A stretch of 64,000 nt of DNA from Sporocytophaga myxococcoides DSM 11118 (GTDB lineage: Bacteria; Bacteroidota; Bacteroidia; Cytophagales; Cytophagaceae), in NCBI RefSeq assembly GCF_000426725.1, contig NZ_AUFX01000003.1, forward strand, positions 186,001 through 250,000, read 5' to 3'. This document shows positions 42,485 to 52,201 of this stretch, piece by piece (the first letter of the stretch is position 1; each line of letters starts with the position of its first letter). A model generated the notes under the pieces. It was given only the letters and a program-made list of their open reading frames with translations. It had not been told where the DNA came from and did no database searches. The translations under genes and the position numbers were made by a program.

Positions 42485-43828
42485 ATGAAAATAAGAAACA
42501 AGCTTACATTTCAATTTACAGGAATTGTCTTTTGTATTCTTGTTCTATTCAGCCTCTGTCTCTATTATGCATTTAGTCAATACAGAGAATTTAACTTCAG
42601 AAAGCGACTCAGGGAAAAAGCCTTGAATACCGCTAAAATTCTGATAGAGGTAGAAGAGATAAATTCAGAGCTCTTAAAAAAGCTAAGACGGAATTATCTT
42701 CAGTCACTTCATGAAGAGTATGTGAGAATCTATGACAAGAACGATAATCTTGTATATAAAGATGATACGATAAAATTTAAAATTCCTGATGACAAACTGC
42801 AAAAGATCAGAGACGACAAAAAGTATTCTTTTAAATTAAAAGACCGGCAATTTGTAGGTCTGGATTATAAAGGAACTTATGTCATAACAGCCTCAGCCAT
42901 TGATATAGAAGGTTCTAAAGCTAATAATTTCCTGGCTATAGCATTGGTAGCCGGAAATCTCTTCGGATTGATTGTCATATTTTTTTCGGGAAGATTTTTT
43001 TCATCGAGGGCCCTTTCTCCTATTTCAGAAATTATTCATGAAGTTGATAATATTAAAGAAGGACATACAGGACTAAGATTAACCAAGCGTAAAGGAAAGG
43101 ATGAAATCACACAGCTTGCCAATTCTTTCAATCAGATGTTTGACAGAATTGAAGATACATTTGAGCAGCAGAATAAGTTTATAGCACATGCGTCTCATGA
43201 ATTGCGCACACCGTTGACATCCATTACCAGTGAAATAGAAGTAGCACTGCTTAAAGATCGTTCTACGGAAGATTATAAAGAAACGTTAAGATCAATTCTC
43301 GAGGAATCGCTAAGCCTTACAGAGTTATCCAACAAGCTTCTGGAATTGCTTCAAGCCGATAAACAAAGCTTGATTTCTGAAAAAGTAAATCTCAGATATT
43401 TATTGGACAGACTTGAAGAAGATGTACTAAAAAGAAAATATTCAAAATCCTTTTTAATTGAAAATAATATAAATAAAGACCTTAGTGAAATTGAAATTAC
43501 AGGGAATGAAGACCTGATAAGAGTAGCGTTGATGAATGTTATTGAAAATGGTTTTAAATACTCGGATGAGCCTGTAAAACTAATTGTTGATGAGAAGGAA
43601 GCAGACAATATAAGCTTTACTGTAATAGATGAAGGTTCCGGTATAGATAAAGATGAGCTTACAAAAATTCTCAAACCATTCTATAGAAGTCATAGAAACA
43701 TTTCTGCAAGTGGATTCGGCATAGGTCTTTCCCTTACAAATAAAATTATAAAACTACACGGAGGAACATTGAGAATTAACTCTGTAATCAGCAATGGTAC
43801 TTCTGTAACCCTTACATTTCCAATATAA
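42485..43828 (+). CDS. sensor histidine kinase
   Basis: 447 residues from ATG 42485, one base after the regulator stop; an upstream TTG in frame is not needed. Two transmembrane helices (LTFQFTGIVFCILVLFSLCLYYAF and ANNFLAIALVAGNLFGLIVIFFSG) bracket a periplasmic loop of about 130 residues. Then come a HAMP domain, the H box FIAHASHELRTPLTSI, the N box VIENGFKYS and G boxes DEGSGI and GFGIGLSLT. It phosphorylates the neighbouring regulator in response to an unknown envelope signal. Confidence 0.93.
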   Translation: MKIRNKLTFQFTGIVFCILVLFSLCLYYAFSQYREFNFRKRLREKALNTAKILIEVEEINSELLKKLRRNYLQSLHEEYVRIYDKNDNLVYKDDTIKFKIPDDKLQKIRDDKKYSFKLKDRQFVGLDYKGTYVITASAIDIEGSKANNFLAIALVAGNLFGLIVIFFSGRFFSSRALSPISEIIHEVDNIKEGHTGLRLTKRKGKDEITQLANSFNQMFDRIEDTFEQQNKFIAHASHELRTPLTSITSEIEVALLKDRSTEDYKETLRSILEESLSLTELSNKLLELLQADKQSLISEKVNLRYLLDRLEEDVLKRKYSKSFLIENNINKDLSEIEITGNEDLIRVALMNVIENGFKYSDEPVKLIVDEKEADNISFTVIDEGSGIDKDELTKILKPFYRSHRNISASGFGIGLSLTNKIIKLHGGTLRINSVISNGTSVTLTFPI

Positions 43829-43829
43829 T

Positions 43830-44267
43830 TTATAAGTTGGATAAATCTTTTCCAAGCATCTTATTAATTTGAAACTGCATGAAGTTATCCATAGACGAAT
43901 TCCTTTTAGTGTTCTCGTTGAAGTTTAAAGGCTTGATAATATATCCATCAATATCATAGGTCTCTGCCAGAATCCTGTCTTTGTCATCATTGGAAGTAGT
44001 CATAATAAATATTCTGACTGAATCATAAATTCTGCTTTCTCTCAGCACTTTTAAAAACTCAAACCCATTCATTTTAGGCATGGAGAGATCTAACACAATA
44101 ATATCAGGAATAGAAATTTTATTCTTCCCTTCAAGCAATTCAAGCGCTTCAATTCCATTATAAGCAGTATAGAAAATTATGGGCAGATTAAATTTTAGTA
44201 ACGCTCGTTCAAAACATATTACATCTAATTCATCGTCCTCAATATAAAGAATTGATTTTGCAGCCAT
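43830..44267 (-). CDS. single-domain response regulator
   Basis: 145 residues made of one receiver domain: ILYIEDDELDVICFERALLK, phosphoacceptor Asp in IIVLDLSMPKMNGFEF, IFIMTTS and Lys in YIIKPLNF. No output domain. Such Rcp1-like proteins relay phosphate or regulate partner kinases. It converges on the histidine kinase gene and has no kinase of its own next to it. A role with the adjacent two-component system is possible but not shown. Confidence 0.9.
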   Translation of the reverse strand: MAAKSILYIEDDELDVICFERALLKFNLPIIFYTAYNGIEALELLEGKNKISIPDIIVLDLSMPKMNGFEFLKVLRESRIYDSVRIFIMTTSNDDKDRILAETYDIDGYIIKPLNFNENTKRNSSMDNFMQFQINKMLGKDLSNL

Positions 44268-44502
44268 TACTATATGATTTTATGAAGCCAATAACGGCTT
44301 GATTTCACTACTACTTAATGTATAGAATCAGTTATTAAATTCTCGTTATTCTAAAGACTACATTTAGCATCATTCATTCTGGGAAGAATCTGATAGTTAC
44401 TAAATAATCTTCAATTACAATAGACAATCTACCTGATAGGCAAATTTTATTCTTTTAGAAAGCTCAGATGCTTCAGAAGTGCAGCATTACCAAGTAAAGA
44501 TT

Positions 44503-44549
44503 CACTAAGTTTACAGCCATGTCCTGAAGGAGAAGGCAAAGCGATGAGG
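44503..44549. repeat. element fragment, copy C
   Basis: CACTAAGTTTACAGCCATG followed by TCCTGAAGGAGAAGG and GCGATGAGG. The first part matches the right end of the element inserted at 39231-39422 with two changes; the second part is one end of the palindromic family. The two are joined here as they are at 39404-39433. Confidence 0.6.
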
Positions 44550-44888
44550 TTCGTTTGCAATGATACGATAACTTAATACCTCATCCTATTTAAATCTTTC
44601 AGAAAATCAATACAACACAAAAGAGAATCCTAATCCTAGAGTTATAACATCGAAAAATAGAGACTTGATGTATGTTTGAAATTAGAATTCGATTAAAATT
44701 TCTTAATATAAAAATCGCCTCCATAAGTGCATAGTGACACTCACAAGCCATAAGAAGAGAGCCTAAACACCTTAAAAGGTTCATTCATAGGCATATTAGT
44801 ATTGAAAGACTGCAAAATAAGTTTTACTTAATATATGGGTTCGTAGGAAAATTTTACAATAGCAGGAAAGCTATTTATCAAAGATGAA

Positions 44889-45086
44889 TTAAACACGAAT
44901 CTTCAGGACATGCCCATCAATTTCGTAAATGTTTGTTTGATCATGCTGAACTTGTGAAACCTGACCTATTGGAAAAATGAAAATTACCCTATCTGCAGAG
45001 CGTTGATTAAAATGGCAGAATGACCATTCGATGATTGTATTTAGGAAAAGGTCAATTTCTTGAGATATAAAAATAGGCAAGCCCAT
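44889..45086 (-). pseudogene. doubtful 65-codon frame or gene remnant
   Basis: Reads MGLPIFISQEIDLFLNTIIE, with a protein-like composition ending DGHVLKIRV, but no ribosome-binding site, no neighbours and no family I recognise. It lies in a decayed 1-kb stretch. It could be the tail of a lost gene or a chance frame. Confidence 0.2.
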
Positions 45087-45280
45087 ATCAGACTGTCGAC
45101 GCGCTCATATTTCTATGTTGGAAAAAATGTTATGTGACTTTTTCAAGTACAGATAAACGATTTTTTTATATATCCGTGAGCATTCGATGGTCAACAGCAC
45201 GGGCTTGCCACTTCAAATGTATGAAATTTATAGAATCTGAAAAGGGATTTCAGTAAAAAAAATCAAATAATATTTATTCT

Positions 45281-45631
45281 TCAAACTGATTCCCTTATTG
45301 GAACTTCTTTTAACAAATATTCGTTTCCCCAGTCTTTTAATGCATTCATGATCGGAATCAGAGCTTTTCCCTTAGATGTCAAAAAATATTCAACACGGGG
45401 AGGAATTTCAGGGTAAATCACCCTTTCAATCAAACCATCCTGTTCCAATTCCCTCAATTGAGTTGTAAGCATTTGTTTGCTGATATCCTTTAACATCATA
45501 CTTAGTTTCCCAAATCGATTGATATCGTTAATGATCATATAGACAATCAGCATTTTCCACTTTCCTCCTATTACGCTTAAAGCCGCCGTAACCGGACAAT
45601 TTTCAACATTTTTGAGTTTGAAACTTTCCAT
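45281..45631 (-). CDS. HxlR family transcription regulator
   Basis: 116 residues, a winged-helix DNA-binding protein. The family start is clear: NCPVTAALSVIGGKWKMLIVYMI, then FGKLSMMLKDISKQMLTTQLRELEQDGLIER and PPRVEYFLTSKGKALIPIM. HxlR proteins often sense redox-active or aldehyde stress through a conserved N-terminal cysteine, present here. It is divergent from the NmrA-type gene across about 180 bases and very likely controls it. Confidence 0.92.
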   Translation of the reverse strand: MESFKLKNVENCPVTAALSVIGGKWKMLIVYMIINDINRFGKLSMMLKDISKQMLTTQLRELEQDGLIERVIYPEIPPRVEYFLTSKGKALIPIMNALKDWGNEYLLKEVPIRESV

Positions 45632-45809
45632 AATATACTGATTTACAATATTAGTATGATTTCAATGACTATATCAGTTTTATATAACTACTTACAAAAT
45701 AAAGACTAAAAAGTTAGAATTGCAATGTAATTACAGACAAAGATCCGGAGTCAAGTCAAGAAGTTCTTTACAACTAGTTTACAATCTCAAATTCTAAAAA
45801 ACGACTACT

Positions 45810-46697
45810 ATGAAAAATTATGTAATAACAGGTTCAATTGGACATATCAGCAAACCAATAGCAGAAAATCTTATTAAAGCTGGCAAGAATGTAACTATTA
45901 TCACCAGCGATGTCAATAAGGTAAGCCAGATTGAAGCGCTTGGGGCTAAAGTGCTGACAGGCTCTCTGGAAGATAGTCAATTTGTGAAAGATGCCTTTAA
46001 AAATGCAGAGGTAGTTTATACCATGATTCCTCCATTGATGAAAACCAATGACCTGAGAGGATCTCAACTTAAAATTGCTTCCAATTATGCTGAATCTATT
46101 CGCGCAAATAAAATACCATATGTAGTTACGTTGAGCAGTATCGGTGCACATTTGGGAAAGGGCTGCGGTCCGGTAGATGCTTTGGCAGCCTATGAAAAGA
46201 TGCTGGATCAGATACCAGGCTTAAATGTAAAGCATCTCAGACCATCATACTTTTTCTATAATCTTTTTAATCAAATAGGTTTAATAAAAAATCTGGGGAT
46301 TGCGGGAGGTAATTTTGGAAATAGTGATGCAAAGCTTCCACTTGTACATACTAATGATATTGCCGCGGCTGCAACTGATGAATTGCTGCACCTTAATTTT
46401 AAAAGTAGTTCCTTTAGGTATGTTGTGAGTGATTTCAGAACAACACAAGAGATAGTGCAGGTTCTGGGAAAAGCAATAGGAAAAGATTTTCCATGGGTTG
46501 AATTTACAGACGAACAGCAGAAAGAAGGACTTCTGAATGCCGGACTCTCCGACAGCCATGCGGAAGCATTCACTGAAATGGGTATTGCAATAAGAACAGG
46601 GAAAATGTTCGAAGACCTTTATAAACATCAACCAGCTCTCAGTCCTGCCAAGCTTGAAAACTTTGCCAGTGAATTTACCTTTATCTATAACTCTTAA
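45810..46697 (+). CDS. NmrA-like NAD(P)-binding protein
   Basis: 295 residues of the atypical short-chain dehydrogenase/NmrA group. The Rossmann start is MKNYVITGSIGHISKPIAEN, a variant glycine motif, followed by VTIITSDVNKV, DAFKNAEVVYTMIPP and PYVVTLSSIGAH. No clear catalytic Tyr-x3-Lys is seen, as usual for NmrA-like proteins, which may act as redox sensors or quinone reductases (QorB type). The HxlR regulator is divergent, a common pairing for such enzymes. A strong terminator follows. Confidence 0.85.
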   Translation: MKNYVITGSIGHISKPIAENLIKAGKNVTIITSDVNKVSQIEALGAKVLTGSLEDSQFVKDAFKNAEVVYTMIPPLMKTNDLRGSQLKIASNYAESIRANKIPYVVTLSSIGAHLGKGCGPVDALAAYEKMLDQIPGLNVKHLRPSYFFYNLFNQIGLIKNLGIAGGNFGNSDAKLPLVHTNDIAAAATDELLHLNFKSSSFRYVVSDFRTTQEIVQVLGKAIGKDFPWVEFTDEQQKEGLLNAGLSDSHAEAFTEMGIAIRTGKMFEDLYKHQPALSPAKLENFASEFTFIYNS

Positions 46698-46707
46698 TGA
46701 ACAGTTC

Positions 46708-46747
46708 AACCATCAGGTATTTTATTATGAATACCTGATGGTTTTAA
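46708..46747 (+). terminator. terminator of the NmrA-like gene
   Basis: Perfect 14-bp stem: 46708-46721 (AACCATCAGGTATT) with 46730-46743, loop of 8, then TTTTAAA. It begins 11 bases after the stop. Confidence 0.85.
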
Positions 46748-47212
46748 ATCAAGATCTCTCCCAAAGCTACACCATGGCCAATCCCCAGACAGGTCACAAT
46801 TTTCCTTCAGCTAAAACCTTTACATTTAATGGAATCAATATTCTAAATTCATCTTTCCTATTTTAGGAAACTCAACTGAACAACAATTTACCATTTTAAG
46901 ATTTATCCTGGAGTAGCTACTTGATTTAAATAAAAGGTTTACCCAAGCTCTGTTGATATAGACAGAGTGGGTATGGTGATGGGCCATGGAGCATGTTAAA
47001 GTTAGAAAGATTATAACTTAAAGATTTTTTACTTTGAACTTTAAACTTTGTACTTTTTTACTTACTACTTAAAACTTATTACTTAAAACATTTTACTTCT
47101 TCTTTTCATAAATTAAAAAGCAGAATTTGTAAAGCAAAAGACCCACCTTATAAATTACTCCCCAAGTGATTGATCTGAACTAAATAAATTGGAAGAAAAA
47201 TTTATCTATTCT
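46748..47212. other. intergenic, AT-rich, no gene seen
   Basis: About 460 bases with several decayed direct repeats of ACTT(T)AAA-type words around 47020-47100. These low-complexity words are common between Bacteroidota genes. It should hold the promoter for the T9SS protein, but none is clear. Confidence 0.4.
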
Positions 47213-48649
47213 ATGATCAAAATTAAAAAGTCCATCTACAGCATTATGATGCTGTTTGCTGTAGGAACAGCAGTGGCGCAAGTACCAGCAACAGAATTAG
47301 CATATCCAAGACCCGAGAGAATCGATGATTTTGGATCAGCTGTAGCTGTTTATGACCATTACACGGTTGCATCCTCAGAATTTGAGAATGACAATTATTA
47401 TAACGGTGGAGCAGGAACGTACCACGGTACAATCCGCTTATTCAGTAACAATCAATATGTGAGAACATATACATATGGGAATGGCGCCAGCATTGGTCTG
47501 GGGAAAAAGAATAATGTAGCTATAGGTTCTCAATGTATAGCTGCAGGTGCCCCTTCTTATGTAACAGGTGGTGCAAGCGCTGGTTTGGTAATCATTGCAA
47601 ACAAACTGAATAACGGCGAATACCATACTACCTTAAACTACCATCTTTTGCCTGAGGCAAATGATGTGGTGTCTGGTTTGCAATTTGGTGATGCTGTTGC
47701 CACTGACGGAGACTGGATTGCTGTCGGAGCACCGGGCAGAAATAATTCAGAAGGCGGTGTATGTATGTTTCAGAGAACGGGTTACCTTCAGTGGGTACGC
47801 AGAGGCTGGATTCCTGTAACCGGACTTCAGTATGCAGACTACTTTGGTAAGGTTGTAAAACTTTCAGGTGATCAGTTAATTGTAACAGGAGGATCCAAAG
47901 TTTACATTTATAAACTTACTAATGGTACCTGGACAAGCGTTGCTCAGCTTTCAAATGTTTCTGGTTATGGTTATAGCCAGGTAGACATTACAGCAAGCCA
48001 TGCTGCAGCTTCAACTTTTGGTTCAAATGGCGAATACATTGTTCAGCTATTTAAAAAATCAGGAACAAATACATGGGCCCTTCATCAGACTTTGACTGGA
48101 CCTGCTAGATTTGGTCTGAACGTTGCAATCAGCGGACAGGGGCTGATCATTTCAAATAATGAAAGAGTATATTATTATCAACTGCAAGGAAGTCCGTTTA
48201 ATCTGATTGGTTCAATTTACATTCCTCAAAATAATCTAGCAACGGGCAGAAAAGACAAAGTAACTGTAGGAAATTCGATAGACATCCACAATGAGAGAAT
48301 CATTGTAGCTGCAGTGAATACAAACTACACTTTTAATGATAATGCAGGAGCTGTATTTACAGACTCTTTCTGGAATGGATGGGCTAATTCAAATAATTTA
48401 AGATCTGCAGAAACTGAAATGGAAACTGCATCTGTCTTTTCTGTTTATCCGAATCCTTCAGCAACAAACGTTTCTGTTACTGCTGCAGGAGAAATTGTGA
48501 AAGCTACTGCTACAAGCACTACAGGTGAAGTTATCAATCTTGGATTTGCTGAAAAAATGCTTTTGGTAGATGGACTAAACACAGGTCTATATCAAATAAA
48601 GGTAGAAACCACTAATGGTTCATTCACTACAAAGTTTGTAAAACAATAA
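47213..48649 (+). CDS. T9SS-exported FG-GAP/beta-propeller-like protein
   Basis: 478 residues from ATG 47213 (MIKIKKSIYSIMMLFAVGTAVAQ, a signal peptide); the longer frame starts with TTG and is less likely. The body has five or six repeats of the type DFGSAVAVYDHYTVASSEF and QFGDAVATDGDWIAVGAPGRN, an FG-GAP-like seven-bladed propeller pattern. The C-terminal sorting domain (FSVYPNPSATNVSVTAAGE to SFTTKFVKQ) marks type IX secretion. A surface or secreted binding protein is likely. It has its own terminator and no operon partner. Confidence 0.85.
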   Translation: MIKIKKSIYSIMMLFAVGTAVAQVPATELAYPRPERIDDFGSAVAVYDHYTVASSEFENDNYYNGGAGTYHGTIRLFSNNQYVRTYTYGNGASIGLGKKNNVAIGSQCIAAGAPSYVTGGASAGLVIIANKLNNGEYHTTLNYHLLPEANDVVSGLQFGDAVATDGDWIAVGAPGRNNSEGGVCMFQRTGYLQWVRRGWIPVTGLQYADYFGKVVKLSGDQLIVTGGSKVYIYKLTNGTWTSVAQLSNVSGYGYSQVDITASHAAASTFGSNGEYIVQLFKKSGTNTWALHQTLTGPARFGLNVAISGQGLIISNNERVYYYQLQGSPFNLIGSIYIPQNNLATGRKDKVTVGNSIDIHNERIIVAAVNTNYTFNDNAGAVFTDSFWNGWANSNNLRSAETEMETASVFSVYPNPSATNVSVTAAGEIVKATATSTTGEVINLGFAEKMLLVDGLNTGLYQIKVETTNGSFTTKFVKQ

Positions 48650-48662
48650 TATTATTCATTAT

Positions 48663-48700
48663 ATAAAAAGACATCATGAAAACTCATGACGTCTTTTTAT
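48663..48700 (+). terminator. terminator of the T9SS protein gene
   Basis: 15-bp stem with one mismatch (AAAAAGACATCATGA, 48665-48679, with 48684-48698), followed by T-rich sequence. It starts just after the stop. Confidence 0.88.
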
Positions 48701-48807
48701 TTTTTTCTTACTCTAATCCGTGGCCTACCACCCGACAGGCCACATTTTTCCTTCGGCCACATAAAATTAATTTGACTTTATTTAAATTTGAGTACTCGTA
48801 ATTCCTT

Positions 48808-49692
48808 TTATTTTTTTCCTACAGGCTCCCGTATAAATGTCGCACCCTTTTGCTGATGCTCAAGTCTGACACTTCCTTTAGGTTCTTTCTTCATGCTCGT
48901 ATCTGCCTTGGCTCCTACACTACCTTTGGTTATGGTCACACCACCATCCACTGAATAAAGCGCACCTGTAACATAAGAAGCTTCATCAGAAGCCAGGAAT
49001 AAATATACATTGGCAATTTCTTCCGGTGTTCCTTTTCTTCCTATTGCAGTTGCATTCACAAAGGACTCAACCATTTCTTCAGTCACCCCGCTTTCATCCG
49101 TATTCAACCAGGAAGTATTTATCGGTCCGGGACAAACACAATTAGCTCTTACGCCATATCTCGCTTGTTCAATTGCAACTCCGCGCATGAATGCATGGAT
49201 AAAAGCTTTGGTTCCTCCGTAAGGAGTATTATCCGCTATTCCTATCTTACCCGCTTCAGAACCGGCAGACACAATGTTTCCTTTACTTTTCTGAAGCTCA
49301 GGTAAAGCATATTTGGTCATCATGAATACCGATTCAATATTGTTTTTAACAAGGTATCTGAATGCTTCATTCGAATATTCTGTCAACTCATTGATCTCAG
49401 GAAACACTCCGGCATTGTTAATCAGAATATCAAGCTTCCCAAAAGTATCTACAGCAGTCTGTATACATGCTTTTGCATTTCCTTCTTCTGAAATATCGCC
49501 CTTGAAAACCACTGCTTCTCCACCTTCGTCTTTTATATATTTAACCGTATCACTCACAGGATCTTCGGGAAAGCCGCATACTACAACTTTTGCACCTTCC
49601 TGAGCAAATCGTTTGGCGATAGCCTCTCCAATTCCTGTTCCCGCCCCGGTAACTATAGCCACTTTATCCTCAAGTCTTCTCATATCATTCAT
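48808..49692 (-). CDS. short-chain dehydrogenase/reductase
   Basis: 294 residues. A classical SDR: cofactor motif VAIVTGAGTGIGEAIAKRFA, NNAG in LINNAGVFPE, catalytic Ser in NIVSAGSEAG and the Tyr-x3-Lys in PYGGTKAFIHAF, then CVCPGPINTSW. After the usual ending (YVTGALYSVDGGVTITKG) it has an extra tail of about 35 polar residues. The oxidised substrate is unknown. It is a lone gene between a terminator and the patatin gene. No regulator is adjacent. Confidence 0.9.
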   Translation of the reverse strand: MNDMRRLEDKVAIVTGAGTGIGEAIAKRFAQEGAKVVVCGFPEDPVSDTVKYIKDEGGEAVVFKGDISEEGNAKACIQTAVDTFGKLDILINNAGVFPEINELTEYSNEAFRYLVKNNIESVFMMTKYALPELQKSKGNIVSAGSEAGKIGIADNTPYGGTKAFIHAFMRGVAIEQARYGVRANCVCPGPINTSWLNTDESGVTEEMVESFVNATAIGRKGTPEEIANVYLFLASDEASYVTGALYSVDGGVTITKGSVGAKADTSMKKEPKGSVRLEHQQKGATFIREPVGKK

Positions 49693-49900
49693 TGCTCTTC
49701 TTGCATAAGGAACATTCTATTTACTTTGCCGGTTCAACTTATTACCATACCAAATGGTAGCTATGATTTATAGGTCATTTAAGATTACAATAGAATGTTA
49801 AAAGCTTAATTTTTTTTAACATTTTGCATAGTGGCCTCAGAGAATAGGCCATAGAGGAGTATTATGATTATTAGATTTAATGGTCTTTAAATTTGTTCCC

Positions 49901-52201
49901 TTAACGATTAAAAAACGAGTACCCAATGTTGATGTACAGCAGAAAGTCCTGTTGCTGATTGCTTTTGAAAACGGACATCTCAATGGGGCCAGCGGGGGAA
50001 TTGAAGCCAACCGTAATTCCATAACCCCATAAAAAATGTTCGGGATCAGTATCCGAAAGAGTGAATTGGTTGATGCGCTGGCCCGCCGTGGCCACATTTA
50101 CTCTAGGGATGATATACAGTACTTTGAAGAGTTGCTGTTGCACTCCCAATTGGACGTTGACTACATTGTTCATTAAAAAAGGAGATAATCGGTGGCCAAA
50201 CTCCTTGATACCAACAAAGGGAATGTTCCGTTGGAAATTTTCCCGCATCCCGCCCAATCCATAAAAATGGCTCAAAGTCAAATCGGTGTTATAGGTGAAG
50301 CCGGCAAAACCTGAGGAAGTCAAGGTAGTGGTGCGGCTTAAAGGCAAGTAGTTTTGAATGCTTGCATATACTTGTTGAAAGCTGGACTTAATATCTTGCT
50401 TGCTCAGAGGCAGATCTGGTAGCACAAGACCAATGTCCACCCCTGCTTCATTGGCCATGCGATAGCGGTAGTTGAATACCTGGGAGGCCGATGCATAGAT
50501 TTTCCACCCTCTTGAAGGATAGTTGACTGCGTTCAGTGTGTTCAGTCGAAGCATGAAATAGGCGGCAAAATTGCGGCTCTGCACATAGGTGGCGATATTG
50601 GCGCTGTTGACCAGATTGCGCATATTGGAGTATTCATTTTGTATGCCGATATGAGCACTTGCCTCATTGGCTATTTTCCGTTGAAGTTCCAGGCCTACAG
50701 AATAGGTATTCATCTTACTCAATCGGGAAATACTCAACACATTCCCAATTGCAAGAGTAGTAGGCACATCGTATTGATCAAATGTTCCAAAGAGATTTAG
50801 TTGTGAGAGGCGTTTAAGTCCAAAATATTTTCCATACTGGCTTCTTGCACGAAGGTTGTCCCCAATACTTAAATTGGTATAGAAGCGGGAGTTTTGCAAG
50901 AACAAGTTTTTGGCAGTAAACTTAAAGATGAAAGATGTTTTAAAAAAGGTGTTGTAGTTAAAGTCCAGCTTGGCAGTATAGCGGCTCGATTCTATCACGT
51001 GAATGATCAAACTGTTTTCACTCGGATCTTCGCCAAAATCCATCTCATAATTAATCTTCCTAAAATTCAAGGTACCCATTAACTGGTTAATGGCCTTGTC
51101 CAGTTCTTCACAGGAGATCGGTTTGCCGCATTCTAACCCCAGACTACCGATCACGTAGGAAGAGGAATACGTTTTCAAACCCCGAACTTCGATTTCAGCA
51201 AAAGAAAAGGAAGGTCGTTTAGGAAGTTGAACCGTGCGTTCAAATTCTCCGGGATATAAAGCGTTCAAAGAATCCTTTAAGGCCAAGAGCGCAGTACGCA
51301 CCGAATCCCCCTTTGCTCTCCCAACCTTTATAATTGCCTCCGCTTTGGGAAAGTCTCCTACTGAAAAGCGATTCAGGTCGGGTTCTATCAGGAGGTCTAC
51401 CATTTTTTTCTGTCTTTCCACATCCACGCTTCCCGCAAGCGACATGGCCTGAAACAATACGTTAGCGATGGAGTGCAGTTTGTTTGCCGGTAAGGCAGCC
51501 GAACTTACATTTACTCCAATAATAATGTCAGCCCCCATTTCCTTGGCTTCGATAACAGGGAAGTTGCGAAGTATCCCTCCGTCTATCAAGTATTTTCCTT
51601 CGTACATCACTGGTGTGAAAAAAGTAGGAATGGCCATGCTCGCCCGCAGCGCATTGGCAATATTCCCGCTGTCCAGGACCTCTACTGCCCCCGTTTCAAT
51701 ATTTGTGGCGATGCATTTAAAAGGAATAGGATAGTCAGTGAATTTCGGTCTGTCCGCTACCGGCTGGATCAAGCGGGCAAATTCCAAACCCAACATATGT
51801 CCTTCTAACAAACCATTGGGCATTCTTACCCTTTTCTCTTCAAAACTAAGTTCAAAATTATATTGCCCATACTCCGCCTTGTCTTCAGGCGATAAATAGT
51901 TCAAGGGAATCTGGTTGGAAAGTAAGAGGTCCCATTTTTCTGAAACTGCTATTTTGTGGATGCTGTCTGCCGAATAGCCCATGGCGTACAAAGCACCAAC
52001 AATGCTGCCCATGCTGGTGCCTGTGATGTAGTCCACTTTTAAGCCCACCTCATCCAATACTTCTAAAATGCCGATGTGACCAAGTCCTTTGGCACCACCT
52101 CCGCTTAATACCAATCCTATTTGGGGTCGTGTCTGAGTTTGCGCATGACTTCCAAAGGAAAGGCATAACAAAAGCGACAAAGAGTAATAGAAAAAACGCA
52201 T
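49901..52201 (-). CDS. patatin-like phospholipase with BamA-type barrel
   Basis: 766 residues with signal peptide (MRFFYYSLSLLLCLSFGSHAQ). Residues about 28-230 are the patatin domain: GLVLSGGGAKGLGHIG, nucleophile Ser in GTSMGS and catalytic Asp in LIDGGILRNFP. A POTRA-like segment (FAEIEVRGLKTYSSSYVIG) and a C-terminal Omp85/BamA-like barrel follow, ending IGYSFFNR. This is the PlpD-like type Vd layout, but with the barrel fused in the outer membrane. Sampled lines of the gene are over 50% G+C against about 30% in neighbours, suggesting acquisition from elsewhere. Confidence 0.9.
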   Translation of the reverse strand: MRFFYYSLSLLLCLSFGSHAQTQTRPQIGLVLSGGGAKGLGHIGILEVLDEVGLKVDYITGTSMGSIVGALYAMGYSADSIHKIAVSEKWDLLLSNQIPLNYLSPEDKAEYGQYNFELSFEEKRVRMPNGLLEGHMLGLEFARLIQPVADRPKFTDYPIPFKCIATNIETGAVEVLDSGNIANALRASMAIPTFFTPVMYEGKYLIDGGILRNFPVIEAKEMGADIIIGVNVSSAALPANKLHSIANVLFQAMSLAGSVDVERQKKMVDLLIEPDLNRFSVGDFPKAEAIIKVGRAKGDSVRTALLALKDSLNALYPGEFERTVQLPKRPSFSFAEIEVRGLKTYSSSYVIGSLGLECGKPISCEELDKAINQLMGTLNFRKINYEMDFGEDPSENSLIIHVIESSRYTAKLDFNYNTFFKTSFIFKFTAKNLFLQNSRFYTNLSIGDNLRARSQYGKYFGLKRLSQLNLFGTFDQYDVPTTLAIGNVLSISRLSKMNTYSVGLELQRKIANEASAHIGIQNEYSNMRNLVNSANIATYVQSRNFAAYFMLRLNTLNAVNYPSRGWKIYASASQVFNYRYRMANEAGVDIGLVLPDLPLSKQDIKSSFQQVYASIQNYLPLSRTTTLTSSGFAGFTYNTDLTLSHFYGLGGMRENFQRNIPFVGIKEFGHRLSPFLMNNVVNVQLGVQQQLFKVLYIIPRVNVATAGQRINQFTLSDTDPEHFLWGYGITVGFNSPAGPIEMSVFKSNQQQDFLLYINIGYSFFNR

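Larger units (their letters stand above)
44268..45280. other. 1-kb intergenic stretch with decayed sequence
   Basis: AT-rich and mostly without coding signal. It contains a fragment of the palindromic element family (44503-44549), one doubtful 65-codon frame (44889-45086) and a 9-bp inverted repeat GGCAAGCCC/GGGCTTGCC (45076 and 45201) of unknown meaning. It has the look of a region where older sequence has decayed. Confidence 0.4.

Noticed and set aside
45076-45209. 9-bp inverted repeat GGCAAGCCC/GGGCTTGCC as ends of an insertion sequence
   Set aside because: Only 9 bp, no target duplication seen, and the 116 bases between have no transposase-like frame.
47161-47185. FNR half-site TTGATCTGAACTAA before the T9SS protein gene
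   Set aside because: Only one half matches and there is no second box or -7 element at the distances seen at the other promoters.
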